DNA of 64,000 nt from Clostridiales bacterium VE202-21 (GTDB taxonomy: Bacteria; Bacillota; Clostridia; Lachnospirales; Lachnospiraceae): contig BAIF02000110.1 of the NCBI GenBank assembly GCA_000509105.1, positions 1-64,000 of the forward strand. Direction: 5' to 3'. A model generated the notes under the pieces. It searched no databases and was not told where the DNA came from. It saw only the letters and a program-made list of their open reading frames with translations. A program made the position numbers and the translations under genes. Below, in pieces: positions 19,074-28,475 of the stretch. The stretch's first letter is position 1. The number at the start of each line of letters is the position of its first letter.

Positions 19074-20747
19074 ATGGAATCAACAACTTGTACAGTACGC
19101 ATCGGAGAAGAGACGAAAGAATACGCGGTGGGAACGACTTATCAGGAGATTGCACAGGAATATCAGGCCAGATACGGACATCAGATTGTGCTCGTCTTTA
19201 TCAATCAGTTCCATCTCCAGGAACTGGATAAAAAACTGGAGCAGGACTGCCGGGAGATTGAATTTATCACAACGGGAGATCCTATCGGATATGAGACTTA
19301 CAAGAGAAGCCTGTGCTTTATGCTTGTCAAAGCGGTACACGACGTCGGAGGCCATGACAAAGTGGAGCGGGTCAGGATTCATTTTTCCATGAGCAAGGGA
19401 TATTACTGTACGGTAGAAGGGGATGTGGAGCTCAACCAGGAATTCCTGGATCAAGTGGATGAGCGCATGAAGGAACTCGTTGCGGAGAAAATCCGGATCG
19501 AGAAGCGCTCCGTCCATACCACAAAAGCCGTCGAGCTTTTCCGGAAACACGGAATGTTTGATAAAGAGAGGCTGTTCGAATACAGGAGAGTATCCAAAGT
19601 CAACATTTACAGTATGAACGAGTTTGAAGACTACTATTACGGATATATGGTGCCGGATGCAGGGTATCTGAAGTATTATGCACTCTACCTGTATGATGAA
19701 GGGTTTATTATACAGATGCCTACGCTGGAATCGCCTGAGACTGTAGAGCCATTCTCACCCAGGCCAAAGCTGTTTCAGGTATTAAAAAGATCGGTTCTCT
19801 GGGGAGATATGCAGGGCATCGATACGGTCGGAGCCCTGAATGATATGGTGACGCAGCATGATATGAGCGAGGTCGTGCTGGTACAGGAGGCGTACCAGGA
19901 GCGCCAGATCGGGGAGATCGCCAAGCAGATAGCCGACAGGCCGGAGGCCAAGTTTGTCCTGATAGCAGGGCCTTCCTCCTCCGGAAAGACAACATTCTCA
20001 CACCGGCTTTCCATCCAGCTCCGCGTCAATGGGCTGCAGCCGCACCCAATTGCCGTTGATAACTATTTTGTTGACCGTGAGCGCACACCAAGAGATGAGA
20101 ACGGCGAATACAACTTCGAATGTCTGGAAGCCATCGATGTAGACCAGTTCAACGAAGACATGCAGGCCCTTCTCTCCGGCAGGGAGGTATACCTGCCCAC
20201 CTTTAATTTTAAGACAGGAAAGAAAGAATACGGCAGCATTCCCAAGAAACTGAACACACAGGATATCCTGGTCATTGAAGGAATACACTGTCTGAACCCT
20301 AAGCTGACAGAATCACTAAACAACGACAACAAATTCAAGATATACATCAGCGCCCTGACCCAGCTGAACATTGACGAACACAACCGAATTCCGTCCACCG
20401 ACGGGCGTCTCATACGCCGTATCGTAAGAGATGCCAGAACAAGAGGCAACTCCGCCAAAAACACCATCGCCAGATGGCCGTCGGTAAGGAAAGGAGAGGA
20501 GGAGAACATCTTCCCGTATCAGGAAGAAGCAGACGTCATGTTCAATTCTTCCCTTTTATATGAACTGGCCGTCCTAAAACAGTACGTTGAGCCCCTGCTG
20601 TTCGGAATGGGAAAAGACTGCCCTGAATACGTAGAGGCAAAAAGACTCCTGAAATTCTTTGATTACTTTGTGGGGATTGGGAGTGAGTCCGTGCCCACAA
20701 ACTCCTTGCTTAGAGAATTCATCGGAGGGGGCTGTTTCAATGTGTAG
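19074..20747 (+). CDS. Nucleoside (uridine) kinase fused to TGS/ThrRS-like N-terminus
   Basis: The 557-residue protein starts with a TGS-like fold (about residues 1-65) and a threonyl-tRNA synthetase second-domain-like region (KAVHDVGGHDKVERVRIHF ... CTVEGDVELN). A uridine-kinase domain follows with P-loop GPSSSGKTTFS (about residue 300), DNYFVDRERTPRDENGEY and VIEGIHCLNP. Such fusions are common in clostridia and are annotated as nucleoside kinases; no tRNA-charging site is present. The ATG at 19074 has AAGGAA upstream. Structured element A begins right behind the stop codon. Confidence 0.88.
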   Translation: MESTTCTVRIGEETKEYAVGTTYQEIAQEYQARYGHQIVLVFINQFHLQELDKKLEQDCREIEFITTGDPIGYETYKRSLCFMLVKAVHDVGGHDKVERVRIHFSMSKGYYCTVEGDVELNQEFLDQVDERMKELVAEKIRIEKRSVHTTKAVELFRKHGMFDKERLFEYRRVSKVNIYSMNEFEDYYYGYMVPDAGYLKYYALYLYDEGFIIQMPTLESPETVEPFSPRPKLFQVLKRSVLWGDMQGIDTVGALNDMVTQHDMSEVVLVQEAYQERQIGEIAKQIADRPEAKFVLIAGPSSSGKTTFSHRLSIQLRVNGLQPHPIAVDNYFVDRERTPRDENGEYNFECLEAIDVDQFNEDMQALLSGREVYLPTFNFKTGKKEYGSIPKKLNTQDILVIEGIHCLNPKLTESLNNDNKFKIYISALTQLNIDEHNRIPSTDGRLIRRIVRDARTRGNSAKNTIARWPSVRKGEEENIFPYQEEADVMFNSSLLYELAVLKQYVEPLLFGMGKDCPEYVEAKRLLKFFDYFVGIGSESVPTNSLLREFIGGGCFNV

Positions 20748-20772
20748 ATTTTTTGTAAGCGGGAATTTTTGG

Positions 20773-21104
20773 CTAGGGGGGACGCCTGTCTGAGGAGGGA
20801 GTTCAGCCGGGAGGCGGGGGACTTTGCATGTACTTTCTGAAAGCTGTCCGTTTGCCTGCAACCCCTAAATAAAAACCATGCCGGATGGAAAGGCACCGGC
20901 GGCATTCACCCCGCAATTCTGATGAATTGCGCGGCTCAGGCCGCCTTAAAATCTGCTTTTGTGAAGCAGATTTTAGCCTTTCCATCCGGCATGGTTTTTA
21001 TTAAGGGGTTACACGGCGCTCTCTATGCTTCTCAGAAAGCACATGCAAAGTCCCCCGCCTCCCGGCTGAACTCCCTCCTCAGACAGGCTGGCGCATCCTG
21101 GCGG
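20773..21104 (+). repeat. Structured element A: long hairpin with three-way tip
   Basis: Two long arms are complementary at 56 of 57 positions (20784-20840 with 21032-21088). Above them is an asymmetric internal loop (CCGTTTGC on the left, CGGCGC on the right), then a second stem of 31/32 pairs (20862-20893 with 20977-21008). The tip holds GGCGGC/GCCGCC enclosing a hairpin GCAATT-CTGATG-AATTGC, and a second hairpin AAAATCTGC/GCAGATTTT. The foot reads GGGGGGACGCC on the left and GGCTGGCGCATCC on the right. It begins 25 bases after the nucleoside kinase stop and points the same way. Stops in all frames argue against coding. It matches elements B and C in architecture and short motifs, not in stem sequence. 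Confidence 0.85.
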
Positions 21105-21262
21105 AAATAATGCCGCTTATAGGGGGGGGAATCTGACGGGGGAGGCGGATTGGGCTGGGGAAGCGGGGCCTGCTTGTGACAGATCAACATAGCGCAGGCA
21201 CAATGTGACACCCGGGCCTTACCATACGCTGTCCCCGTCCATTTACTCCCGTGCAAGCCGTC

Positions 21263-21558
21263 CTACCTACCGGGTGCGACTAGCTGAGCGAAAGGGGCTG
21301 GGGGCGGGGCTTCCTATGCTGTTTTTGGAACCCTCATAGCGCGCTTAGAATCCGTTACAGGGAAAATGAGGGAAATGAAGGGCAGGATTTGATTTACCAA
21401 ATCAAATCCTGTAGCCGCCTGCGGTGTGAAATCATCAGATTTCACGCCAAATGCGACTAGTACCTTCATTTCCCTCATTTTCCCTGTTACGGATTCTTAG
21501 CAAGCGGCCGGGCTCCAAAAACAGCATAGGAAGCCCCGCCCCCAGCTCCTTTCGCTCA
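21263..21558 (-). repeat. Structured element B: long hairpin with three-way tip
   Basis: It is read on the minus strand, directly behind potCD. The outer arms (about 21283-21382 and 21463-21560) pair over most of about 98 bases: GCTGAGCGAAAGG, CCCCGCC, TTCCTATGCTG and CAGGGAAAATGAGGGAAATG are all mirrored. On the minus strand the internal loop carries GCCGCTTGC opposite GCGCGC. The tip has GTCGC/GCGGC, a hairpin GTGAAAT-CTGATG-ATTTCAC and a second hairpin CAGGATTTGATTT/AAATCAAATCCTG. The foot reads GGGGGGACGC, with GCTAGTCGCACCCGG on the far side. It shares almost no stem sequence with A or C. Confidence 0.85.
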
Positions 21559-21567
21559 GCGTCCCCC

Positions 21568-23451
21568 CTACTCCGACTTCACCTCCCGCCAAAGTTGGTT
21601 ATAAATGGCATCATTTTCATCCCCCAGGAATTGGAAGGTTTCGCAGTTTTTGAGATCTTCCGGATCAGGAAATGCTATTTCACTGTTCCTCATCCAGTCT
21701 TCCTCGATGAGTTTGCGTCCTTCGGAGTTCGGGATGGAGTAGGTGATGTAGTCGAAGTTCATTTTGGCTATCTCGGGCAGGCAGAGATAGTTTATGAATT
21801 TCTCGGCGTTTTCTTTGTGCTTTGCGTTTTTCGGGATGACCCAGGAGTCGATCCAGAGGTTAGAGCCTTCTTTTGGGATGACATATTCCAGATCCGGATT
21901 TTCTACCTGAGTGTAGAGCGCCTCACCGGAATAGATGACGCCTATGGCGGCTTCGTTTCCGATCATTTTGTCGCGGACCTGGTCTACTACGTATGCCTGT
22001 ACCAGCGGTTTCTGCTCGATGAGAAGCTTTTTGGCGGCCTCCAGTTCGTCCAGGTCTGTGGAGTTCAGGGAATAGCCAAGGTATTTGAGCGTGACACCGA
22101 AAGCGTCACGGACGCTGTCCTGCATGAGGATGCTGTCTTTGTATTTTTTATCCCAGAGGACGCTCCAGCTGTCTATGGGTTCGTCCACCATGGTTTTGTT
22201 GTATAAGATTCCGACCGTGCCGAAGAGATAGGGGACGGAATATTTGTTCTCAGGATCAAACTGGCGGGACTGGGTCATGTAGGTGCTGTCAATGTATTTT
22301 ATGTTGGGCACATTGTCAAAGTTGATTTCTGAGAGCAGGTCGTTTTCAATCATGCGCTGCACCATATAATCGGAAGGACAGACCACGTCGTAAGCAATAG
22401 CACCGGACTGGATCTTTGGATACATGATCTCGTTTGTCTCATATTCCTCATAGACTACATCGATCCCGGTTTCTTCTTCAAACATGGTAATTACCTCGGG
22501 ATCCAGGTATTCGCCCCAGTTATAGACGATCACCTGATTGCCTCCGGAAGAACTGTTTTGGGAGCCGTAGAAAAAGCCGCCTGCTATGATAACGATCACC
22601 ATGGCCGTGGGCAGTATTTTACGGAAAATAAGGCGGGATACTTTGTGCTTTCTCTGGATTTTGAGCCGCTTTTCGCCTGCAGCCTCCTTTTTATCGGGGG
22701 TTACATTTACAAGGAACAAAAGAACCAGGACTGTCACGAACATGATGGTGGACAGCGCGTACATCTCGGGCTTAATGCCTTTTCTGACTTCACTGTAGAT
22801 TTTCGTGGAGAGGGTATCCACCCCAGGACCCTTTGTAAAATGTGTGATTACAAAGTCATCCAGCGACATGGTGAAGGCCAGAAGAAAACCGGAAAATACG
22901 CCCGGCATAATATCCGGAAAAACGACTTTGAAGAAGGCATATACCGGGGAAGCCCCCAGATCCAGCGCGGCCTCATAGGTGTGTTTGCTGGTCTGCTTGA
23001 GCTTGGGCATGACGCTAAGAATCACATAGGGAATATTGAACGTGATGTGGGCCAGTAAAATGGTTTTGAACCCTAGTGAGAAGCGGAATGCGATAAATAA
23101 AAGCATCAGGGAGATACCGGTTACGATATCGGCATTCAACATGGGAATATTGGTGACTCCCATGAAAAAGGTGCGGAATTTGGGCTTCATGGCCTGAATC
23201 CCAATCGCCGCGGCGGTTCCGATGATGGTAGCGATCAGGGCCGAAACGAGGGCGATGATGAGCGTTGTATACAGCGCATTCATAATATCCCGGTTCTGGA
23301 AAAGGGCGGCGTACCATTTGCCCGTAAATCCTCCCCATTTGGAACGGGTCTTGGAACTGTTAAAGGACAGCACCATCAGGGTTACAATGGGAGAGTAGAG
23401 CAGGATAAAAATTAGTATTAAGTAAAAGCGTTTTGCAGCGTTTTTTATCAA
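21568..23451 (-). CDS. potCD: Spermidine/putrescine permease PotC fused to binding protein PotD
   Basis: The 627-residue product has an N-terminal PotC permease (about 1-255) with six helices and the ATPase-contact loop EAALDLGASPVYAFFKVVFPDIMPG. A basic linker and a seventh hydrophobic segment (about 285-307) follow, then a complete PotD-type polyamine-binding domain (VIVYNWGEYLDPEVITMFEEE to the end). The linker has no start codon or ribosome site before the seventh helix, so this is a true fusion. The topology puts the tethered binding domain outside the cell. It overlaps potB by 4 bases. Structured element B lies immediately behind the stop. Confidence 0.93.
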   Translation of the reverse strand: MIKNAAKRFYLILIFILLYSPIVTLMVLSFNSSKTRSKWGGFTGKWYAALFQNRDIMNALYTTLIIALVSALIATIIGTAAAIGIQAMKPKFRTFFMGVTNIPMLNADIVTGISLMLLFIAFRFSLGFKTILLAHITFNIPYVILSVMPKLKQTSKHTYEAALDLGASPVYAFFKVVFPDIMPGVFSGFLLAFTMSLDDFVITHFTKGPGVDTLSTKIYSEVRKGIKPEMYALSTIMFVTVLVLLFLVNVTPDKKEAAGEKRLKIQRKHKVSRLIFRKILPTAMVIVIIAGGFFYGSQNSSSGGNQVIVYNWGEYLDPEVITMFEEETGIDVVYEEYETNEIMYPKIQSGAIAYDVVCPSDYMVQRMIENDLLSEINFDNVPNIKYIDSTYMTQSRQFDPENKYSVPYLFGTVGILYNKTMVDEPIDSWSVLWDKKYKDSILMQDSVRDAFGVTLKYLGYSLNSTDLDELEAAKKLLIEQKPLVQAYVVDQVRDKMIGNEAAIGVIYSGEALYTQVENPDLEYVIPKEGSNLWIDSWVIPKNAKHKENAEKFINYLCLPEIAKMNFDYITYSIPNSEGRKLIEEDWMRNSEIAFPDPEDLKNCETFQFLGDENDAIYNQLWREVKSE

Positions 23452-24263
23452 AATGCGGTCCCCTCCCCATTCTTATCGTATTTGGCGATCAGCGCCATGC
23501 TGGCAATAATAAAAATCATCAAAACAAGAGAAAGACCGGAACCTACGTGCCAGTTGCTTCCCTGTTTGAATTCCTGTTCGATTACATTTCCGATTAACAG
23601 GATCTTGCTTCCGCCCAGCAGATCCGAGATGACAAAGGTCGTCAGCGAAGGAACAAACACCATGGTGACTCCGCTGATGATGCCCGGAACGCTTAAGGGT
23701 AGTATGATTTTTGAAAATGTCTGGATACCGCTTGCCCCAAGGTCGCGTGCAGCAAATATAACGTCTTTGTCTATCTTGGCAAGGACATTGTAAATGGGCA
23801 GCACCATAAACGGCAGAAAATTGTATACCATGCCCAGTACGATGGCATAGGGCGTATTAATCAGCGTCTGTGCCGGGAGATGGAAGAATCCCAGAATGCT
23901 GTTGATGATCCCGTTCTTTTCCAGCAGGTTCTGCCACGCCAGTGTGCGCAGAAGAAAATTCATCCACATGGGAAGGATGAATATCAGAACAATGAAGCTG
24001 GTCTGATTTACATTTTTTTCCGAAAGAATCATAGCCAGAGGGTATGCGAGTACGAGGCAGAGCAGTGTGCTTATGAAGGAAAGCAGCAGCGCTAGGCCGA
24101 GAGCCTTCAGATTCTCGGGCGTTGTAATCTGTGCCAGATTCAGTAAGGTAAAGCCTCCCTCTTTATCCGTCAGTCCGTAATACACGATCATGAGAAGAGG
24201 GATGATAATAAAGGATGCCGCCCAGAATAAATAGGGGCCGCTCAATAGTTTTCTACTCTTCAA
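23448..24263 (-). CDS. potB: Spermidine/putrescine ABC permease PotB
   Basis: This 271-residue inner-membrane permease has six predicted helices and the EAA-type loop [25 protein letters not shown] that docks the ATPase. It pairs with the PotC half of the downstream fusion to form the channel. It overlaps potA by 11 bases and the fusion by 4, so the operon is translationally coupled. Confidence 0.94.
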   Translation of the reverse strand: MKSRKLLSGPYLFWAASFIIIPLLMIVYYGLTDKEGGFTLLNLAQITTPENLKALGLALLLSFISTLLCLVLAYPLAMILSEKNVNQTSFIVLIFILPMWMNFLLRTLAWQNLLEKNGIINSILGFFHLPAQTLINTPYAIVLGMVYNFLPFMVLPIYNVLAKIDKDVIFAARDLGASGIQTFSKIILPLSVPGIISGVTMVFVPSLTTFVISDLLGGSKILLIGNVIEQEFKQGSNWHVGSGLSLVLMIFIIASMALIAKYDKNGEGTAF

Positions 24264-25325
24264 TTCCTACCGCCTCCGCATCTTCAGACTCCGGTTTTTT
24301 CATGATCTGTATGTCAAATGGATCTACTCTGATTCCCACTTCGGTCCCAACCGGGAACATATCCGTGCTGTGTACCAGAAGCTCATAGTTATTCGCAAGG
24401 ACTTCCATCTCATAGTGGACACCTTTGAAGATCAGGTGGGTAACCACGCCCTCGATAATGCCTTCCTCCGGCTTTACCAGGTCGATGTCTTCCGGACGGA
24501 TCACCGCATCCACGGGCTTGTTCCTGCCGAAGCCCACATCCACGCACTGCCAGACGGTTCCGAGCATCTTTACCGCCTTATCCTCCACCATAGTGGCCGG
24601 GAGGATGTTGCTGTCCCCAATAAAATCCGCGACAAACGCGTTCTGCGGCTCATTATAGATGTCCTCGGGCGTACCGATCTGCTGGATGTAACCCTGGTTC
24701 ATGACAACAATTGTGTCAGACATGGTCAGGGCTTCCTCCTGGTCGTGGGTCACGTAGACAAACGTGATCCCAAGCTCATTTTTTAAACGGATCAGCTCGT
24801 ACTGCATATCCTGGCGCAGCTTCAGGTCCAGGGCGCCCAGTGTTCATCCAGAAGCAGTACCTTTGGTTCGTTGACGATTGCACGGGCGATGGCGATGCGC
24901 TGCTGCTGGCCTCCGCTCAGGGAGTCGGGGCTTCTGTCCTCATATCCCTCGAGATTGACCAGCTTCAGAGCATAACGAATCTTATCCTGGATATAACCTT
25001 TTGATTTGCCTTTGATTTTCAGGCCAAAGGCGATATTTTCTGCAATGGACATATGGGAGAATAGGGCATATTTTTGGAAGACAGTGTTCAGCTGACGGCG
25101 GTTGGGCGGCAGCTTATTAATGTTTTTTCCATCGAAGATGATATCCCCGGAATCCGGCGTCTCAAAACCGCCGAGAATCCGCAGGAGAGTAGTTTTTCCA
25201 CAGCCGCTTGGGCCCAGAAGCGTTAGAAATTCGTTTTCACGAATATAGAGATCCAGCTGATCCAGAACTACATTCTCATCAAATGATTTTGTGATGTTTA
25301 CAATATCAATCAGTTTATTGGACAT
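24253..25325 (-). CDS. potA: Spermidine/putrescine ABC transporter ATPase PotA (frameshifted)
   Basis: Restored length is about 357 residues. Walker [13 protein letters not shown], the Q-loop [20 protein letters not shown], the signature [15 protein letters not shown] and Walker B VLLLDE are in the upstream part. D-loop residues, the H-loop [13 protein letters not shown] and the C-terminal TOBE-type regulatory domain are downstream. Near 24840 the coding strand reads GAACACTGG where GAACCACTGG (EPLGALD) is required, so one C is missing exactly at the D-loop. All motifs are otherwise intact. It drives PotB/PotCD. Its start overlaps the restored end of aroC by 11 bases. Confidence 0.9.
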
Positions 25326-26429
25326 TCTTCTCCTCCGTATAATAAGCTTTCACTTTATCCAAGCGGCTTCCCATGTTCTCAAGAAGCAGATCCGCCAATG
25401 TAAGGGCGGTCATAGACTCGATGACAACAACGGCTCTCGGACGATGATGGGATCATGGCGCCCATGGATGGATATGGATGTCTCTTCCCCATCCTCCGTC
25501 ACGGTCTGCTGTGTCTGGGAAATAGAAGGCGTTGGCTTAACCGCTGCGCGGACGATCAGCGTGGATCCGTCGCTCATCCCTCCAAGCACACCGCCTGAAT
25601 GATTCGTCTTTTTATATATTCTCCCGTTTTCGGAAGCAAATGCATCATTATTGACACTTCCTGTCAAAGATGCAGCCTGAAGTCCGTCCCCGATCTCCAC
25701 AGCCTTCACCGCGCCTACGGACATAACCGCCTTTGCAAGGCACGCATCCAGTTTGTCGAATACCGTTTCCCCGAGTCCGGCAGGCAGCCCGGTTACCCGG
25801 CACTCAATCGTGCCGCCGCAGGAATCCTGATCCGCGATCAGAGTATCCAGATGTTCGGCGGCTTTGGCAGCGGCCTCGTTGTTTGGCATATAGAGGCTGT
25901 TTTCTGTGATTTCCGTAAAATGATAATCTTCTTCCGGGATGTGAACCGGGCCGATCGATTTGGCGTAGGAAATGAGCCCGATTCCAAGCTCTTTTAATAA
26001 TAAGGAAGCAACTGCGCCGGCAGCGACACGCCCGATGGTCTCCCTGCCCGATGACCTGCCGCCTCCGCGGTAATCGCGTATGCCATATTTTTGAGTAAAA
26101 GTATAGTCCGCATGCCCAGGACGGAAGGTGTACGCCAGATTCCCATAATCCCGGGAGCGCTGGTCCTGATTGCGGACGATGAGAGAAATTGGTGTGCCAG
26201 TTGTTCTGCCTTCGAAGATACCGGACAGAATCTCTACGTGATCCGCCTCGTTTCTCTTTGTTGTATATTTACTCTGCCCGGGCTTCCGCCGGTCCAGAAA
26301 TGTCTGTATATCTGCTTCGCTTAAAGGGAGCCCTGCGGGGCAGCCGTCGATTACAGCGCCTATAGCGGCACCATGGGATTCCCCCCAGGTTGTTACCCGA
26401 AATAATCTGCCAAATGTTGAACCACTCAT
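25315..26429 (-). CDS. aroC: Chorismate synthase (frameshifted near the C-terminus)
   Basis: This enzyme turns 5-enolpyruvylshikimate 3-phosphate into chorismate using reduced FMN. The motifs [35 protein letters not shown] and [11 protein letters not shown] are intact. The frame as given stops at 25410, but the bases behind it encode the conserved tail ([33 protein letters not shown]) in another frame. At 25439-25440 the plus strand has GG where GGG is needed. Restored length is 371 residues. The start at 26429 has AAAGGAG upstream. Co-transcription with the pot genes is suggested by the overlap and has no obvious metabolic logic. Confidence 0.92.
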
Positions 26430-26461
26430 GGAAATACTCCTTTCTTTTTGCACATAGACTT

Positions 26462-26490
26462 ATTATATAAGAAGTTATATAATCGTGCAA
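26462..26490 (-). promoter_or_regulatory. Promoter of aroC-pot transcript
   Basis: On the minus strand TTGCAC (26490-26485), a 17-base spacer and TATAAT (26467-26462) lie about 33 bases before the aroC start. The region also holds the dyad TTATATAA-GAAG-TTATATAA, which may be an operator. Confidence 0.7.
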
Positions 26491-26524
26491 TCCTTAATTT
26501 ATCTTTAAATTCATACTTTTTTAC

Positions 26525-26553
26525 TGTACATTTCCCTTGTTTCGTAATATAAT
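26525..26553 (+). promoter_or_regulatory. Promoter of the L,D-transpeptidase gene
   Basis: TGTACA, a 17-base spacer and a perfect TATAAT (26548-26553) precede the start by about 40 bases. The -35 box matches four of six consensus bases. Confidence 0.55.
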
Positions 26554-26593
26554 GTGGACTAGATATTGATTAAAAAAGAGGGAGCAATACTAG

Positions 26594-28441
26594 ATGAGCG
26601 ACAGGAATAAGACAAATTCAGACAGCATTCACCCAGAAGATAAAGAAAAAGAAGAGAAATACTACCAGGATGAGATCGATGAAGCAGCTGAGGATTATTT
26701 TCTGGACGATGAGATAGATGAAGATGATGAGGACTACTTCTTCGATGAAGAAGAGGAGGAAGAGGAGCCGGAAGAAGAGCATGCCCGCACTGATACCGGC
26801 AGGGGGCAGGCAAAGCAGCCCCGGGATATGGCCAGAACCCAGGTGATTCCTGATGTGATCGAAGTCCGTTCCTCCGTACAGAAGGACGCGGAATACGATA
26901 CTGGCAGCGGCAGGTATTATGAAGATGAATACGAGGAAGACGGAGAGTTTGAGGAGGAAGACGAGGAGATAGAATTTGAAGACATCTTCGAGGAGGAAGA
27001 GCCAAAGAAGAAAAATAAGAAGTCTGGGAAAAAGAAAGGCAGAAAAAAGAAGAGTATGAAAAAGCTCTGGATAATTACAGGCAGCGTTGTGGCTGCTGTA
27101 GCGGTGGTCTATATTGGTGTCTCCGTATTCTTTATGAGCCATTTCTTTATGAACACCGAGATTAACGGGCATGATTTTTCAGGTAAGACCCCTGCGGATG
27201 TAGAGGCATACATGAAAGAACAGGTCGATGGCTATAAGCTGGAAGTCAAAGAAAAGGACAATAAGTCCGACACGATTGCCGGAAGCGAGATCTCATTAAC
27301 CTACAAGGAAAATGATGATATCAAGCAAGCATTGAAAAAGCAGAATGGTTTCCTCTGGCCGGCGGCTTTCTTTTCAAAGAACTCGGCGAAAGTGACGGTT
27401 GAGGTTTCCTATGATCAGTCTGCGCTGGATTCTAAGATACAGAGTCTCCAGGCAGTGACTGCTGAACAGGTTCCCGCACAGTCCGCGTATCCAAAGTTTG
27501 ACGGAGAGAAGTTTGTCATAGAACCGGAAGTGATCGGCACCGCAGTAAATATGGACGTGCTGAAGGAAAAGGTGCACCAGTATATTTCCGAGTTTCAGAC
27601 GGAACTGGATATGGAAAAGGAAAAATGTTATGCAGAGCCAAGATTTACCTCAGAGTCCGAGGAAGTAAAAAAGGCATGCGATACCATGAATAACTACTGT
27701 AAGGCAAGTATTACATATACAATGACCGAGCGGGAAGTTGTTGATAAGGCACTGATCTCCACATGGGTTACCGCCGATGAGAATATGAACGTAACCTTTA
27801 ACGAAGAGGCGGTCAAATCCTGGCTGACTGAATTTGGTGACAAATACGATACAGTGGGGACGACCAGGACAATCGTTACTCCAACCGGAAAGAGCGCGGA
27901 AGTATCCGGAGGCACTTATGGCTGGTCCATCGATGAGGATACCGAATTCGAAGCGCTGACCAACAGCATCAAGAATGGGGAAACGGCAGAAAAAGAACCG
28001 GCTTACTATCAGACAGCAGCTGCACATGCGCCTGCGGACTGGGGGAACACCTATGCGGAAGTGGATCTGTCTGCCCAGCATATGTGGTATATTGTAGACG
28101 GCGCCGTTGCGCTTGAGACGGATGTAGTTACAGGTTATCCGACACCGGAGAAGGAAACCCCTGCGGGCGTCTATAATATTCTGGAGATCCAGCGAAATAA
28201 GACTCTGGTCGGAGAGATTGACCCCGACACGGGAGAACCTGAATACGAGACGCCGGTCAGTTTCTGGATGCGTGTGACCTGGAGTGGAATAGGTTTCCAC
28301 GATGCCACATGGCAGCCTGGATTCGGGGGCTCTCTATATACAAGCATTGGTTCCCATGGATGTATAAACATGCCATATGGCCAGGCTGAGGCTTTATTCA
28401 ATATGATCGGAATGGGCACACCTGTGATCATACATTATTAA
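26594..28441 (+). CDS. L,D-transpeptidase (YkuD) with acidic cytoplasmic tail
   Basis: The 615-residue membrane protein begins with about 150 residues dominated by Asp/Glu tracts, then a lysine-rich patch and one membrane helix (about 156-178). The extracellular part has two peptidoglycan-binding-like repeats (about 190-460) and a C-terminal YkuD domain with the catalytic motif HDATWQPGFGG...SHGCINM; the cysteine is the nucleophile. Such enzymes make 3-3 cross-links in peptidoglycan or modify its peptides. The acidic tail is much longer than usual. The gene is probably transcribed with tgt, which begins 34 bases after its stop. Confidence 0.93.
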   Translation: MSDRNKTNSDSIHPEDKEKEEKYYQDEIDEAAEDYFLDDEIDEDDEDYFFDEEEEEEEPEEEHARTDTGRGQAKQPRDMARTQVIPDVIEVRSSVQKDAEYDTGSGRYYEDEYEEDGEFEEEDEEIEFEDIFEEEEPKKKNKKSGKKKGRKKKSMKKLWIITGSVVAAVAVVYIGVSVFFMSHFFMNTEINGHDFSGKTPADVEAYMKEQVDGYKLEVKEKDNKSDTIAGSEISLTYKENDDIKQALKKQNGFLWPAAFFSKNSAKVTVEVSYDQSALDSKIQSLQAVTAEQVPAQSAYPKFDGEKFVIEPEVIGTAVNMDVLKEKVHQYISEFQTELDMEKEKCYAEPRFTSESEEVKKACDTMNNYCKASITYTMTEREVVDKALISTWVTADENMNVTFNEEAVKSWLTEFGDKYDTVGTTRTIVTPTGKSAEVSGGTYGWSIDEDTEFEALTNSIKNGETAEKEPAYYQTAAAHAPADWGNTYAEVDLSAQHMWYIVDGAVALETDVVTGYPTPEKETPAGVYNILEIQRNKTLVGEIDPDTGEPEYETPVSFWMRVTWSGIGFHDATWQPGFGGSLYTSIGSHGCINMPYGQAEALFNMIGMGTPVIIHY

Positions 28442-28475
28442 GTGCTTGAAAAATTATATAACAGATGAGGTTACT

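Noticed and set aside
20773..21558. Elements A and B as ordinary insertion sequences or MITEs
   Set aside because: There is no transposase. MITE copies share sequence along the arms, whereas these share only short motifs and architecture. I saw no clear target-site duplication.
21451..22206. A 251-codon plus-strand frame opposite potCD
   Set aside because: It is antisense to a well-conserved binding domain and starts inside structured element B. No family pattern is visible.
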